Positions 1-7,252 of a stretch of DNA of 22,134 nt are shown in pieces. Under the pieces are notes generated by a model. The model saw only the letters and a list, made by a program, of their open reading frames with translations. It did not search any database and had not been told where the DNA came from. Origin of the DNA: Acidobacteriaceae bacterium (GTDB lineage: Bacteria > Acidobacteriota > Terriglobia > Terriglobales > Acidobacteriaceae); assembly GCA_030040395.1 (NCBI GenBank), contig JASHTU010000502.1, positions 1-22,134 of the forward strand. Reading direction: 5' to 3'. Both the position numbers and the translations under genes were made by a program. Within the stretch, counting starts at the first letter, position 1. Each line of letters begins with the position of its first letter.

Positions 1-108
1 GATAAGCTTCTCACCTACGCCAACGCCGGCCTCCTCACGCTGAGCAAAGGCAGCGAAATGCCCCAGCTCAACAACGGCCCCAAAATCATGAGTAGTGAGA
101 AGGAATAG
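1..108 (+). CDS. C-terminal end of an unknown protein (partial)
   Basis: Frame 1 is open from the first base to a TAG at 106-108 and gives 35 residues, polar at the end (ending SSEKE). The gene begins outside the window. No motif is recognisable in so short a tail, so no function is offered. The next gene, argH, starts 130 bases downstream on the same strand; the gap could hold a promoter, but I see no convincing -35/-10 pair in it. Confidence 0.45.
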   Translation, partial: DKLLTYANAGLLTLSKGSEMPQLNNGPKIMSSEKE

Positions 109-238
109 CGCGACCACTTGCAAATATCGTGAATCTAATTGCCATACAGTGTGATCCGGACGCGATTCCGTCGTCGACGCCCGACCAAGAAGAATCACAA
201 TTCGGTAATAACGACGGGACGGACGAGAAGAAAAAGTA

Positions 239-1702
239 ATGTCCAATGGTCAACAATCCGGGAAGATGTGGTCCGGCCGCTTTCGCGAGCCGCTCGATCC
301 ACAATTCGAAAACTGGCAGCGCTCCATCGCCTTCGACTGGCGATTGCTGGACCAGGAGCTGGCGGCCAGCCGGGCGCATGCCATTGGCTTGCAAGCCGCG
401 GGAATCCTGAGCGAGGACGAGTGTGGCCGCATCGTCGACGCGCTGCGCGCTATCGGCGAACGCTGTGCAAGCAATCGCGAGGCAGTCCGCTTTGACGCGC
501 AGGCGGAGGACATTCATCATTTCGTGGAGCTGCGCCTGGTTGAGGCGATTGGCGAACTGGGCCTGAAACTGCATTCGGGCCGCAGCCGCAATGAACAGAT
601 CGCCACCGATCTTCGGCTCTACATCCGCTTCCATATCCATAGGGTTGTGCTGGGCCATTTGGCTGCATGGGCGCAGCAACTCGTGGAAAAGGCGCACATC
701 GCGGGCGACGCCGTGATGCCCGCCTACACTCACCTGCAACGCGCCGAGCCGGTGCTGGTTGCGCACTGGCTGCTTGCCTACGTGGAAATGCTGTTCCGCG
801 ATGCGTCGCGCCTGGAGGATTGCTGGAAGCGGCTCGATTATTGTCCGCTTGGATCTGGAGCCGTCGCCGGCGCGACGTTATCTCTGGATCGCGAAATCGC
901 TGCGCGTGAGTTGAATTTCACAGCCCCCACAGCGAATAGCATCGACGCCACCAGCGACCGCGATTTTGTGCTCGAGTATTTGCAAGCGCTCACGCTGATT
1001 GCGCTTCATGCGAGCCGCTTTGCCGAAGAGATCACTCTGTTCGCGACGGCGGAGTTTGGATTCGTAGAGTTGCCGGAACCCTTTTCCACAGGATCGAGCG
1101 CCATGCCGCAAAAGAAGAATCCCGATCTGACCGAATTGATTCGCGGCAAAGTGGGCCGCATTCATGGCGCGACGGAAGCGGTGACGCTGTTGCTCAAAGG
1201 CCTGCCTCTGGCCTACAACAAAGATATGCAGGAGACGCAGGAACCCGTTTTTGCGGCCACCGGCGAGGTGCACCATATGTTGTATCTGCTTGCCGCCTTT
1301 ACGCGCGCGCTCCGCTTCCGCCCTGACCGCATGCGCGCCGCTTGCGAGAGCGGCTATTTGAATGCGATGGCCGCGGCCACCTACCTCGTGCACAAGGGCG
1401 TGCCTTTTCGCACCGCGCACGAAAAGATCGGCAATGCGGTTCGCTGCGCGCTCGACAAGGGCGTCGAGCTGAACGATCTTACCCTGGATGAGCTGCGGCA
1501 ATTCGGCGCGGAGTTTGACCAGGATTTTTACGACGCCATCACGCTCGACGCCACGCTCGATTGCCACGATGTCGTCGGCGGCACGGCGCGCCATCGCGTG
1601 GCCGCAGCGTTACAGGAGGCTCAAAAACGTGTCGAGTCGTTGATCTTAAGCCACGGCGTGGTGAGCCTCGGCAAAATGGAGGCCCTTCATGCTGGTGCGT
1701 AA
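239..1702 (+). CDS. argH: Argininosuccinate lyase
   Basis: This cytoplasmic enzyme cleaves argininosuccinate to arginine and fumarate, the last step of arginine synthesis. At 487 residues it is slightly longer than the usual ~460. The N-terminus carries the ArgH hallmark MWSGRF. SGRSRNEQ lies near residue 115 and YTHLQRAEPV near 163. The fumarate-lyase superfamily signature GSSAMPQKKNPD lies near residue 285 and contains the catalytic serine loop. The ATG at 239 is preceded by only a weak purine-rich stretch (GAGAAG), and MWSGRF ten residues in supports this start. The stop overlaps the start of the next gene, an ArgA-like acetyltransferase, so the two are probably co-transcribed and translationally coupled. 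No key residue appears to be missing. Confidence 0.97.
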   Translation: MSNGQQSGKMWSGRFREPLDPQFENWQRSIAFDWRLLDQELAASRAHAIGLQAAGILSEDECGRIVDALRAIGERCASNREAVRFDAQAEDIHHFVELRLVEAIGELGLKLHSGRSRNEQIATDLRLYIRFHIHRVVLGHLAAWAQQLVEKAHIAGDAVMPAYTHLQRAEPVLVAHWLLAYVEMLFRDASRLEDCWKRLDYCPLGSGAVAGATLSLDREIAARELNFTAPTANSIDATSDRDFVLEYLQALTLIALHASRFAEEITLFATAEFGFVELPEPFSTGSSAMPQKKNPDLTELIRGKVGRIHGATEAVTLLLKGLPLAYNKDMQETQEPVFAATGEVHHMLYLLAAFTRALRFRPDRMRAACESGYLNAMAAATYLVHKGVPFRTAHEKIGNAVRCALDKGVELNDLTLDELRQFGAEFDQDFYDAITLDATLDCHDVVGGTARHRVAAALQEAQKRVESLILSHGVVSLGKMEALHAGA

Positions 1703-2210
1703 GGCCCTCCTCCAGGACGCCTCGAACGTCTACGACTTGGTGAACTCGCTATCCGCCGACGGCACGCTGCTCAGACGGCCCTTCGCAGAGATTTGCGAGA
1801 ACATCCGCGACTTCACGGTGGCCGAATCCGATGGCGGCGTGTTTCTTGGTTGCGGCGCGCTTCACCTTTACGGCCCGCATCTGTCTGAGGTGCGGTCGAT
1901 CGTGGTCAAGCCCGAGGCCAAGGGCCAGGGCGCCGGCGGGCGCATCTTGAGCGCGTTGATTGAAGAAGCGGAGATGCATGGCGTCCAATCCGTGTGCCTG
2001 TTCACGCGCATTCCCGATTTCTTCTTCAAATATGGCTTTCGCACCGTGGAAGACAAAGCTGAGTTACCCGACAAGATCTTCAAAGATTGCCAAATCTGCC
2101 CGCGGTTGCACCGCTGCGACGAGGTTGCGATGGTGCGCGGACGCATTCCCCGCATCTCCATCCTTGGTCCGCGTCATGAAGCACAGGAGTTGGTGCGGCT
2201 CTCCGGCTGA
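1689..2210 (+). CDS. ArgA-type GNAT N-acetyltransferase (probable short N-acetylglutamate synthase)
   Basis: The 173-residue protein is a single GNAT domain. It has the acetyl-CoA loop near residues 78-85 (KGQGAGGR, with lysine where the R/Q of the motif usually is), then FKYGF near 113-117. The C-terminal block has three cysteines, C134, C137 and C143 (CQICPRLHRC), followed by DEVAM, which is typical of short ArgA-like synthases. Such enzymes acetylate glutamate from acetyl-CoA, the first step of arginine synthesis. The start codon at 1689 lies inside argH (14-base overlap) with a GGAG ribosome site seven to eight bases upstream. Context with argH supports an arginine role. Another amino-acid acetyltransferase specificity is possible. 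Confidence 0.85.
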   Translation: MLVRKALLQDASNVYDLVNSLSADGTLLRRPFAEICENIRDFTVAESDGGVFLGCGALHLYGPHLSEVRSIVVKPEAKGQGAGGRILSALIEEAEMHGVQSVCLFTRIPDFFFKYGFRTVEDKAELPDKIFKDCQICPRLHRCDEVAMVRGRIPRISILGPRHEAQELVRLSG

Positions 2211-2227
2211 TCGATGGAGAAACAATC

Positions 2228-3202
2228 TTGCGCCAGGAGACCAAAGTGTGGATCGGCGTGGATATTGGGGGCACCAAGACGGCGGTTGTGCTTTGCCGCC
2301 GGCCTCCGGCCATGCTGGCGCGCATTGAGTTTCCCACTCTTCCGGAGCGGGGACCGGAGCGTGTCATTGAACGCATCAAGGGGTCGATTTACGAACTCAT
2401 CGGTTCTTCGGGCCTCCGCCATTCCAGGCTGGAGCGCATTGGCGTCAGTTGCGGTGGACCCCTTGACCAGGCCGCGGGCGTGATTCAAAGCCCTCCCAAC
2501 CTGCCGACTTGGAAAGATGTGGCGATTACGTCGATACTCTCCAACGAGTTTGGCGTGGACTGCAGACTGGAAAACGACGCCAACGCCGGCGCCCTTGCGG
2601 AACATCGGTTCGGGGCGGGGCAGGGAACCAGCCACATGGTGTTTCTGACCATGGGCACCGGATTGGGCGCCGGAATTATTGCGGATGGCCGCTTGCTCGC
2701 GGGAGCTAGCGGTCAGGCAGGCGAGATCGGGCACGTGCGGCTTACGCCAAATGGACCCGTCGGATATAACAAAGCGGGCTCAGTTGAAGGATGGGCCAGC
2801 GGGGGAGGAATGGCGCGCGTAGCAATGGAAGAGGTGGCCGCGGCCGTTCGCAAGGGCCAAGCTACGGTTCTCGCTTCAGTGCTTGAGCAGCGGGCTGACC
2901 TCACGGCAAAAGACGTGGCCGAAGCCGCACAGGCCGGAGACGATTTGGCCAAGCGGATTATTCAAAATACCGGCCGCCGGCTGGGCGAGGCGCTCGCGAT
3001 TCTTGTCGATCTTTTTAATCCGCAACGGATTGTCATCGGGGGCCTCGCGATGCGCCTCGGAGACACTCTGCTGGCCCCTGCGCGAGAAGCCATGGCGCGC
3101 GAGGCATTGGCGGCTTCCGCGGAAATTTGCCAAGTCGTGCCGGCGGCCTTAGCGGAAACGATCGGCGATGTCGCGGCAATCTGCGTTGCGATGGGTCCTT
3201 GA
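2228..3202 (+). CDS. ROK-family sugar kinase/glucokinase-like protein lacking the zinc motif
   Basis: The 324-residue protein has the ROK ATPase fold. It shows the phosphate loop DIGGTK (12-17), the catalytic-Asp region ENDANAG (115-121, probable base D117), the second phosphate motif TMGTGLGAG (141-149) and EIGHV with the zinc-ligand histidine at H169. ROK kinases normally follow this with a CxCGxxGCxE zinc cluster. Here the segment reads GPVGYNKAGSVEG (176-188) with no cysteine. ROK proteins of this type phosphorylate hexoses such as glucose with ATP. There is no N-terminal helix-turn-helix, so it is not a ROK repressor. The start is TTG at 2228 with GGAGA at 2216-2220. It follows the acetyltransferase by 17 bases and is probably co-transcribed, although its link to arginine synthesis is not obvious. 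Confidence 0.88.
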   Translation: MRQETKVWIGVDIGGTKTAVVLCRRPPAMLARIEFPTLPERGPERVIERIKGSIYELIGSSGLRHSRLERIGVSCGGPLDQAAGVIQSPPNLPTWKDVAITSILSNEFGVDCRLENDANAGALAEHRFGAGQGTSHMVFLTMGTGLGAGIIADGRLLAGASGQAGEIGHVRLTPNGPVGYNKAGSVEGWASGGGMARVAMEEVAAAVRKGQATVLASVLEQRADLTAKDVAEAAQAGDDLAKRIIQNTGRRLGEALAILVDLFNPQRIVIGGLAMRLGDTLLAPAREAMAREALAASAEICQVVPAALAETIGDVAAICVAMGP

Positions 3203-3286
3203 CAGGTTCAATCTTTCATTGCGCGCCGAAAGCGCAGTGCGGCGCGATAAGCTGTCAAAGGCCGACAGAGAGGAAGAAACAAAGGC

Positions 3287-4071
3287 TTATCCCCGGCCGA
3301 TAAAGGGCATCTTCGTCGCCATCACGGTGATGAACTGGACATTGGCGTCCAGGGGCAGGCTGGCCATATAAACAACCGCGTCGGCAACGTGTTTTGCATC
3401 GATTCTTGGCTCCCGCACCACATCGCCATTTGCCTGTAGAGCCCAAGCGCCAAGCGATCGCTCATTTCGCTGATGGCGTTGCCGATATCAATCTGGCCGC
3501 AGGCAATATCGTAGTCCCGGCAATCCAGCGAAATACATTTTGTCAATCCCGTGATGGCATGCTTGGTGGCCGCGTAGGGCGCCGAATGCGGCCGCGGGAC
3601 ATGCGCGGAAAGCGACCCGTTGTTGATGATCCGCCCGCCTCGCGGCGCTTGCGCCTTCATCAGACGGATCGCTTCCTGGGCGCAGAGAAAGGCGCCGGTA
3701 AGATTCACATTCACCACTTCCGTCCATTGGGCGTACGTCAAGTCCTCCATCGCGATTCCCGGAGCAGTGGCGCCGGCATTGTTAAATAAAACATCCAGCC
3801 GGCCGAATTCATTCCGGGTCTTCGCAAACAGTTCCTTAACCTCATCGGGACGGCTCACATCCGTCGCCACGGCAAGAATTCCGGCTCCTCCACCTGCTGT
3901 CATCGCGGCTGTTTCTTCAAGCTTGGCCATGCGGCGGCCCGCCAGCACAACGGAATAGCCGGCAGCATGCATGGCGAGCGCAGCCGCCCGGCCCACTCCA
4001 CTACCCGCTCCCGTAATCATCGCCACCTTGCCTTGACCGGCAGGTGCGCCGCTTTGATCCATGCCATCCAT
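3287..4071 (-). pseudogene. SDR-family NAD(P)-dependent oxidoreductase, frameshifted near the C-terminus
   Basis: The first ~211 residues are a good classical short-chain dehydrogenase: cofactor motif TGAGSGVG (20-27), NNAG (97-100), a serine in NNGSLSA (~153-155), and catalytic Y166-x3-K170 in YAATK. Family members oxidise or reduce alcohol/ketone groups with NAD(P)H. At about 3438-3443 the frame breaks. The expected C-terminus ([20 protein letters not shown], ending KMPFIGRG) continues in another frame to a TAA at 3287-3289. The original frame ends at 3322 with unrelated residues. A missing base explains this, giving an ancestral length of about 261 residues. AGGAG abuts the ATG at 4071, so the ATG at 4062, nine bases after it, may be the true start. 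It could also be a sequencing or assembly error. The gene converges on the ROK kinase. Confidence 0.82.
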
Positions 4072-4308
4072 CTCCTGTTTCCGGGGTCTGCCGCGCGATA
4101 ACCATTATTGCATCTGCTCAATGAATTCAATCGGCCCATGAAAAACCGCGGGGTCTTGCCCGGGTGGCAGTAGAGGTTTGACAGTTCTGGGAATCATCAT
4201 TTGTTCTTGTTTGGAGGATGGTAGCCCGAACGAGTTTCCGCTTGTGATCGTCTCGGGAACGCCGGCCATTCTGAGGCATCATCAACCTTTGGATCAAGGA
4301 GAGAGAAA

Positions 4309-4782
4309 ATGGACAACGATGCGGCCTTGCGGGAACATCTGCTGAGCCTGTTGAAGGGAGGGAACGCGCATGCCGGTTTCGAGAAGGCGGTCAAAGACTT
4401 TCCTGCGGAACTGCGCGGCAAACGGCCGCGCGGTGCCGAACACTCGGCGTGGGACGTGCTCGAGCATCTGCGCATTGCGCAATGGGACATTTTGGAGTTT
4501 TCGCGCAGCCCCGCGCACAAGTCGCCGGAGTGGCCGGGCGGCTATTGGCCGAAGGCGCATGCGCCGGCGGATGAGAAGGCATGGGACAAGAGCGTGCGCG
4601 CTTTCCGCAGGGATTTGAAGGCGATGTGCGATTTGGTGGCCAACGAAGGGACGGACCTGTTTGCCCGGATTCCGCATGGGGAGGGACAGACGATTTTGCG
4701 CGAAGCCCTGCTGGTGGCGGATCACAACGCCTATCACCTGGGGGAGATGATTCTGCTGCGGAGGCTGCTGGGAGCGTGGTAA
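4309..4782 (+). CDS. DinB-like four-helix-bundle metalloprotein
   Basis: The 157-residue protein matches the DinB/YfiT-like superfamily, with helical segments and three spaced histidines of the usual metal site: H53 in WDVLEHLR, and H139 and H143 in [10 protein letters not shown]. The family includes thiol-dependent transferases (mycothiol or bacillithiol) and many proteins of unknown role, so no substrate can be named. An AGGAGAG ribosome site lies just upstream of the ATG at 4309. The start region is divergent from the SDR gene. A perfect TTGACA occurs at 4178-4183, but its -10 is poor. The stop codon is followed directly by an octamer repeat array. Confidence 0.85.
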   Translation: MDNDAALREHLLSLLKGGNAHAGFEKAVKDFPAELRGKRPRGAEHSAWDVLEHLRIAQWDILEFSRSPAHKSPEWPGGYWPKAHAPADEKAWDKSVRAFRRDLKAMCDLVANEGTDLFARIPHGEGQTILREALLVADHNAYHLGEMILLRRLLGAW

Positions 4783-4785
4783 AGG

Positions 4786-4836
4786 CAGGGAACGAGGAAC
4801 AAGGGAGCAAGGGAACAAGGGAGCAAGGAAACAAGG
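4786..4836 (+). repeat. Degenerate GGGAACAA octamer tandem array (array A)
   Basis: About six tandem units of an eight-base motif, GGGAACAA alternating with GGGAGCAA, start with AGGCAGGGAAC directly after the DinB-like stop codon (4780-4782). The reverse complement of the unit is TTGTTCCC, the same as in array B at 5734-5803, so the two arrays form an inverted pair about 0.9 kb apart. Some units are imperfect (GAGGAACA, GGAAACAA). Confidence 0.8.
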
Positions 4837-4917
4837 ATCCAGCCCCTACGGTCCTGCCCAGAATCGCGACCCCCCGATGATCGATGACGATTCAGCCTGC
4901 AAGGTCTGAAATCTAGC

Positions 4918-4934
4918 CAAGGGCCTCGCCCTTG
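4918..4934. terminator. Short perfect hairpin, possible terminator
   Basis: CAAGGGC and GCCCTTG form a seven-pair perfect stem with a three-base loop. It lies 135 bases after the DinB-like stop. No T-run follows on either strand, so termination is only a possibility; it may be part of a repeat. Confidence 0.3.
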
Positions 4935-5051
4935 AAATTCCCCCTTGCCCCCCCCTTGAAATCCCCTTTGTCTGCGAGCCACTTTTCACCTGGGAGGGGT
5001 GGCTCGCAAGTTTGTTGAAGTCGTTCTCATCATGATTCGAAGCACGAGAAT

Positions 5052-5065
5052 CGAACAGATGTTTG
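5052..5065. promoter_or_regulatory. LexA/DinR-like palindrome (CGAAC-N4-GTTTG)
   Basis: The 14 bases CGAACAGATGTTTG fit the Gram-positive-type SOS box CGAAC-N4-GTTYG. The overlapping bases 5055-5074 also form a six-pair hairpin (ACAGAT/ATCTGT). No gene with a recognisable SOS role follows in this window, so the site may be a relic, a chance match, or upstream of an unannotated RNA. Confidence 0.3.
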
Positions 5066-5360
5066 TAAATCTGTCGGGTGCGACCTCAAAATCTCGACCA
5101 ACTCCCGCCCAAGCTGTCAACCCCCTGCGCCCCCCGCATCCAACCCCATCCCTTTCATTCCAAACAGATTATATTTCTCCCCAACCTTGCCGGTTATTTC
5201 CGCCAAATCGTTAGAATGGTTTTAGGTAGCAGAACTGGGTAATCCCTCTTCGGAGACGGAGCGGCTCGGGAGTGGTGGCTAGCGCCGCGCCTTGGTGATT
5301 CTGTAACTGCTCCCAATGAACTTGGGTGCCCCAGGGTTCCCTCCGGGTCCCCGGTGAGCG

Positions 5361-5380
5361 GCGGGAACCCGCCTGCGGGT
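5361..5380. repeat. Two overlapping mutually exclusive GC hairpins
   Basis: GCGGG-AA-CCCGC (5361-5372) and ACCCGC-CT-GCGGGT (5367-5380) share the bases ACCCGC, so only one stem can form at a time. The surrounding 5326-5360 is also rich in short GGG/CCC complementarities. This suggests a folded non-coding or REP-like element. Confidence 0.4.
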
Positions 5381-5569
5381 GGCTCGCTTTGGTGGAGATC
5401 CCGATTTTGGGACCCGGGAAACCACGAACCTACGCGCTCACGATACTAGGTCGGGTTACGGCCGCCATCCCCGGGGCGACAGCTTTTTGTCACTGCTTTG
5501 CGGCCTATTCGCAGCCAGACTCAGCCTAGAATTGCACCGAAAGCGGGGCAAACGCCCGAAAATGGGCCG

Positions 5570-5624
5570 TAAGTCCTTATTATTGAGGATTTTATGATCT
5601 AACTCCTTTATTATCAAGGACTTA
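5570..5624. repeat. AT-rich nested inverted repeat with two tandem hairpins
   Basis: The outer arms TAAGTCCTT (5570-5578) and AAGGACTTA (5616-5624) are a perfect nine-base inverted repeat. Inside are two smaller hairpins in direct orientation: TCCT...AGGA at 5575-5590 and TCCTT...AAGGA at 5604-5620, both with an ATTAT-containing loop. The segment is much richer in A and T than its surroundings. Confidence 0.6.
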
Positions 5625-5733
5625 GAGCTAGTACTAAATAGTATAAGTGATTGCAAACAAACCACTTAACTACAAAAGGGGTAGGGGGTAGGGGCGGGGT
5701 AACTGAAAAGTAAAGGTCATGCCGCACATCCGA

Positions 5734-5803
5734 CCTTGTTCCCTCGTTCCCATGTTCCCTCGTTCCCTTGTTCCCTTGTTCCCTCGTTCCCATGTTCCCT
5801 GCC
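5734..5803 (-). repeat. GTTCCC octamer tandem array (array B)
   Basis: Eight consecutive eight-base units NNGTTCCC are visible on the plus strand, with variable leading pairs in the order TT, TC, AT, TC, TT, TT, TC, AT. A 25-base block therefore recurs exactly at a 40-base spacing (5736-5760 and 5776-5800). On the minus strand the array begins with AGGCAGGGAAC five bases after the permease stop codon, the same arrangement as array A after the DinB-like gene. Confidence 0.85.
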
Positions 5804-5807
5804 TTTC

Positions 5808-7217
5808 TCACCGCAGCGCGGCTGCGAGCAGCAGGGTGCATCCCAAGCCGGCGACGGAAAGTACGGTTTCGAGGATGGACCAGGTGGCCAGCGTGCCTTT
5901 GACTTCGAGTTTGAAGAGCGACTGGACAAGCCAGAAACCGGAGTCGTTGACGTGGGAGAGCAGCAGCGCGCCGGAGCCGGTGGCGAGCGCCAGCATTTCC
6001 GGACGCACGCCCATGTGACTCGCGAGCGGGGCCAGCACGCCGGACGCAACGGCCGTGGCCACGGTAGCCGATCCCATGGTGACGCGGACCACGGCAGCCA
6101 GCACCCAGGCCAGGACCAGGGGCGGCATGTGTGCGCCAAGGGCGAGGCCGACCGTGGCCTGTGCGGCGCCGGAGTCGCGGAGCACGCCGCTTAAGCCTCC
6201 GGCGGCGGAGAGGATCACGAGGACGCTGGCAATGGGACCGAAAGAGTCGGCCGTGAGGCGGCGCAAGCCGCCGCGGGCGCGGTAGGCGTGGTCCTGCACA
6301 TGCGGGCCGAGCATGGCCAGAGCCACAAGCGCGCCAATGAGCATGGCTGCGTCAGGATAGCCGGTCAGATGGAGAATCCGGTTCGTCCAGCTTTCAGGCG
6401 GAGCCACGGAGTCAGCCCAACTGCCGGCAAAGATCAAAGCTACGGGAAGGAGGATGGCCACCAGAGCGCGGACGGCCCCCGCGGGCGCAGCGGATGTGCG
6501 TTCGGAGGAGGTGGGTTGCAACTCGGCGCCGCCGACGGCCGGCGGGGCGAATCCCTCCACGACGGAGTGGCCTTGATGGCGCCGCCAGCGCCGGGTCAGG
6601 AACCGTTCGAGGACGGGTCCGGCAAGCGCGGCGGCGGGGATCCCCACCACGAGACCCCAGAGAATCACCCGGCCCACGTCGGCGCGGTAAACGGTGGCGG
6701 CCAACATTGCGCCCGGATGGGGAGGAACAAGGCTGTGCATGACGGAAAGCCCAGCCAGCACCGGCAGGCCGACCAGCGCGGGAGGCTTTCCGCTGCGGCG
6801 AGCCGCGTCCACGATGATAGGCATGAGCAGAACCAGGCCGACCTCGAAAAACACCGGCAATCCCACCAAAATACCCAGGGCGAGCAGCGCCCAGGGCACG
6901 CCTTTCGGACCAAATCCTTCGACCAGGGCTTTGCCCAGTGCGGCTCCCGCGCCGGAACTTGCCAGAAGCTGGCCGAGAATGGCGCCCATGGCGAGAATGA
7001 TGGCGATATGGCCCATCATGTTCCCGACTCCGGCGGTAAAGGATAAGGGAACCTGCTTGAGCGGCATGCCCGATGCGATGCCGAGAGCGAAGGCCACCAC
7101 CGCGAGGCCGACCGCGGCGTGAAGTCGAAAGCGCATGACCAGCAGCAGGAGCAGCAGGACCGTGCCGGCCACGCAGGCCAGCAGATACCACTCATGGGCG
7201 GAGGCGGCAGGATTCAC
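5808..7217 (-). CDS. GntP-family gluconate/aldonate:proton symporter
   Basis: The 469-residue inner-membrane protein has about twelve hydrophobic segments and GntP-family signatures: GVGNMMGHIAIILAMGAILG near 62-82, GLPVFFEVGLVLLMPI near 119-134 and HSLVPPHPGAM near 162-172. Members import gluconate or related sugar acids, some glycerate or other hydroxy acids, with protons. The start is GTG at 7217 and has no clear ribosome site, so it could be coupled to the small gene 35 bases upstream. The nearby gene set does not fix the substrate, though the sugar-acid cluster further right fits an aldonate. The stop at 5808-5810 is followed by octamer array B. Confidence 0.9.
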   Translation of the reverse strand: MNPAASAHEWYLLACVAGTVLLLLLLVMRFRLHAAVGLAVVAFALGIASGMPLKQVPLSFTAGVGNMMGHIAIILAMGAILGQLLASSGAGAALGKALVEGFGPKGVPWALLALGILVGLPVFFEVGLVLLMPIIVDAARRSGKPPALVGLPVLAGLSVMHSLVPPHPGAMLAATVYRADVGRVILWGLVVGIPAAALAGPVLERFLTRRWRRHQGHSVVEGFAPPAVGGAELQPTSSERTSAAPAGAVRALVAILLPVALIFAGSWADSVAPPESWTNRILHLTGYPDAAMLIGALVALAMLGPHVQDHAYRARGGLRRLTADSFGPIASVLVILSAAGGLSGVLRDSGAAQATVGLALGAHMPPLVLAWVLAAVVRVTMGSATVATAVASGVLAPLASHMGVRPEMLALATGSGALLLSHVNDSGFWLVQSLFKLEVKGTLATWSILETVLSVAGLGCTLLLAAALR

Positions 7218-7252
7218 CCGGCGATTATTCCATACGGCGGTGGGGCAAGGCC

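Larger units (their letters stand above)
4783..5807. other. 1-kb non-coding island between convergent genes
   Basis: No reading frame here looks like a protein: candidates are short, low-complexity or made of repeat. It holds two inverted octamer arrays at its edges, a CAAGGGC/GCCCTTG hairpin (4918-4934), a LexA-like palindrome (5052-5065), GC-rich hairpins (5361-5380) and an AT-rich double hairpin (5570-5624). Composition shifts from GC-rich to AT-rich near 5570. The flanking genes (DinB-like on plus, GntP permease on minus) converge on it. Confidence 0.7.

Noticed and set aside
118..150. Promoter for argH (TTGCAA ... TACAGT)
   Set aside because: The spacing of 21 bases is too long for a sigma70 promoter and both boxes are poor.
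3209..3249. Hairpin CGCGCC/GGCGCG between the converging ROK and SDR genes as a terminator
   Set aside because: Only six pairs with a long loop and no T-run on either strand.
4990..5112. tRNA-like pieces (GTAAATCTG anticodon-arm look, CTCCCGCCA-like end, GAATCGAAC)
   Set aside because: The acceptor arms are far apart and only partly complementary, the anticodon loop has eight bases instead of seven, and no proper D- or T-arm can be drawn. At most a decayed or chance resemblance.
4999..5214. Possible 71-residue protein starting at GTG 4999
   Set aside because: The second half is proline/serine-rich low-complexity sequence and overlaps the palindromes; no family features.
4786..5803. CRISPR-like arrays
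   Set aside because: The repeat units are eight bases with no unique spacers and no cas genes in the window, so they are simple tandem repeats.
5717..6194. Proteins read through octamer array B (repeats of GTREQGNK or its reverse)
   Set aside because: These are translations of the eight-base repeat, fused to shadow frames of the permease gene.
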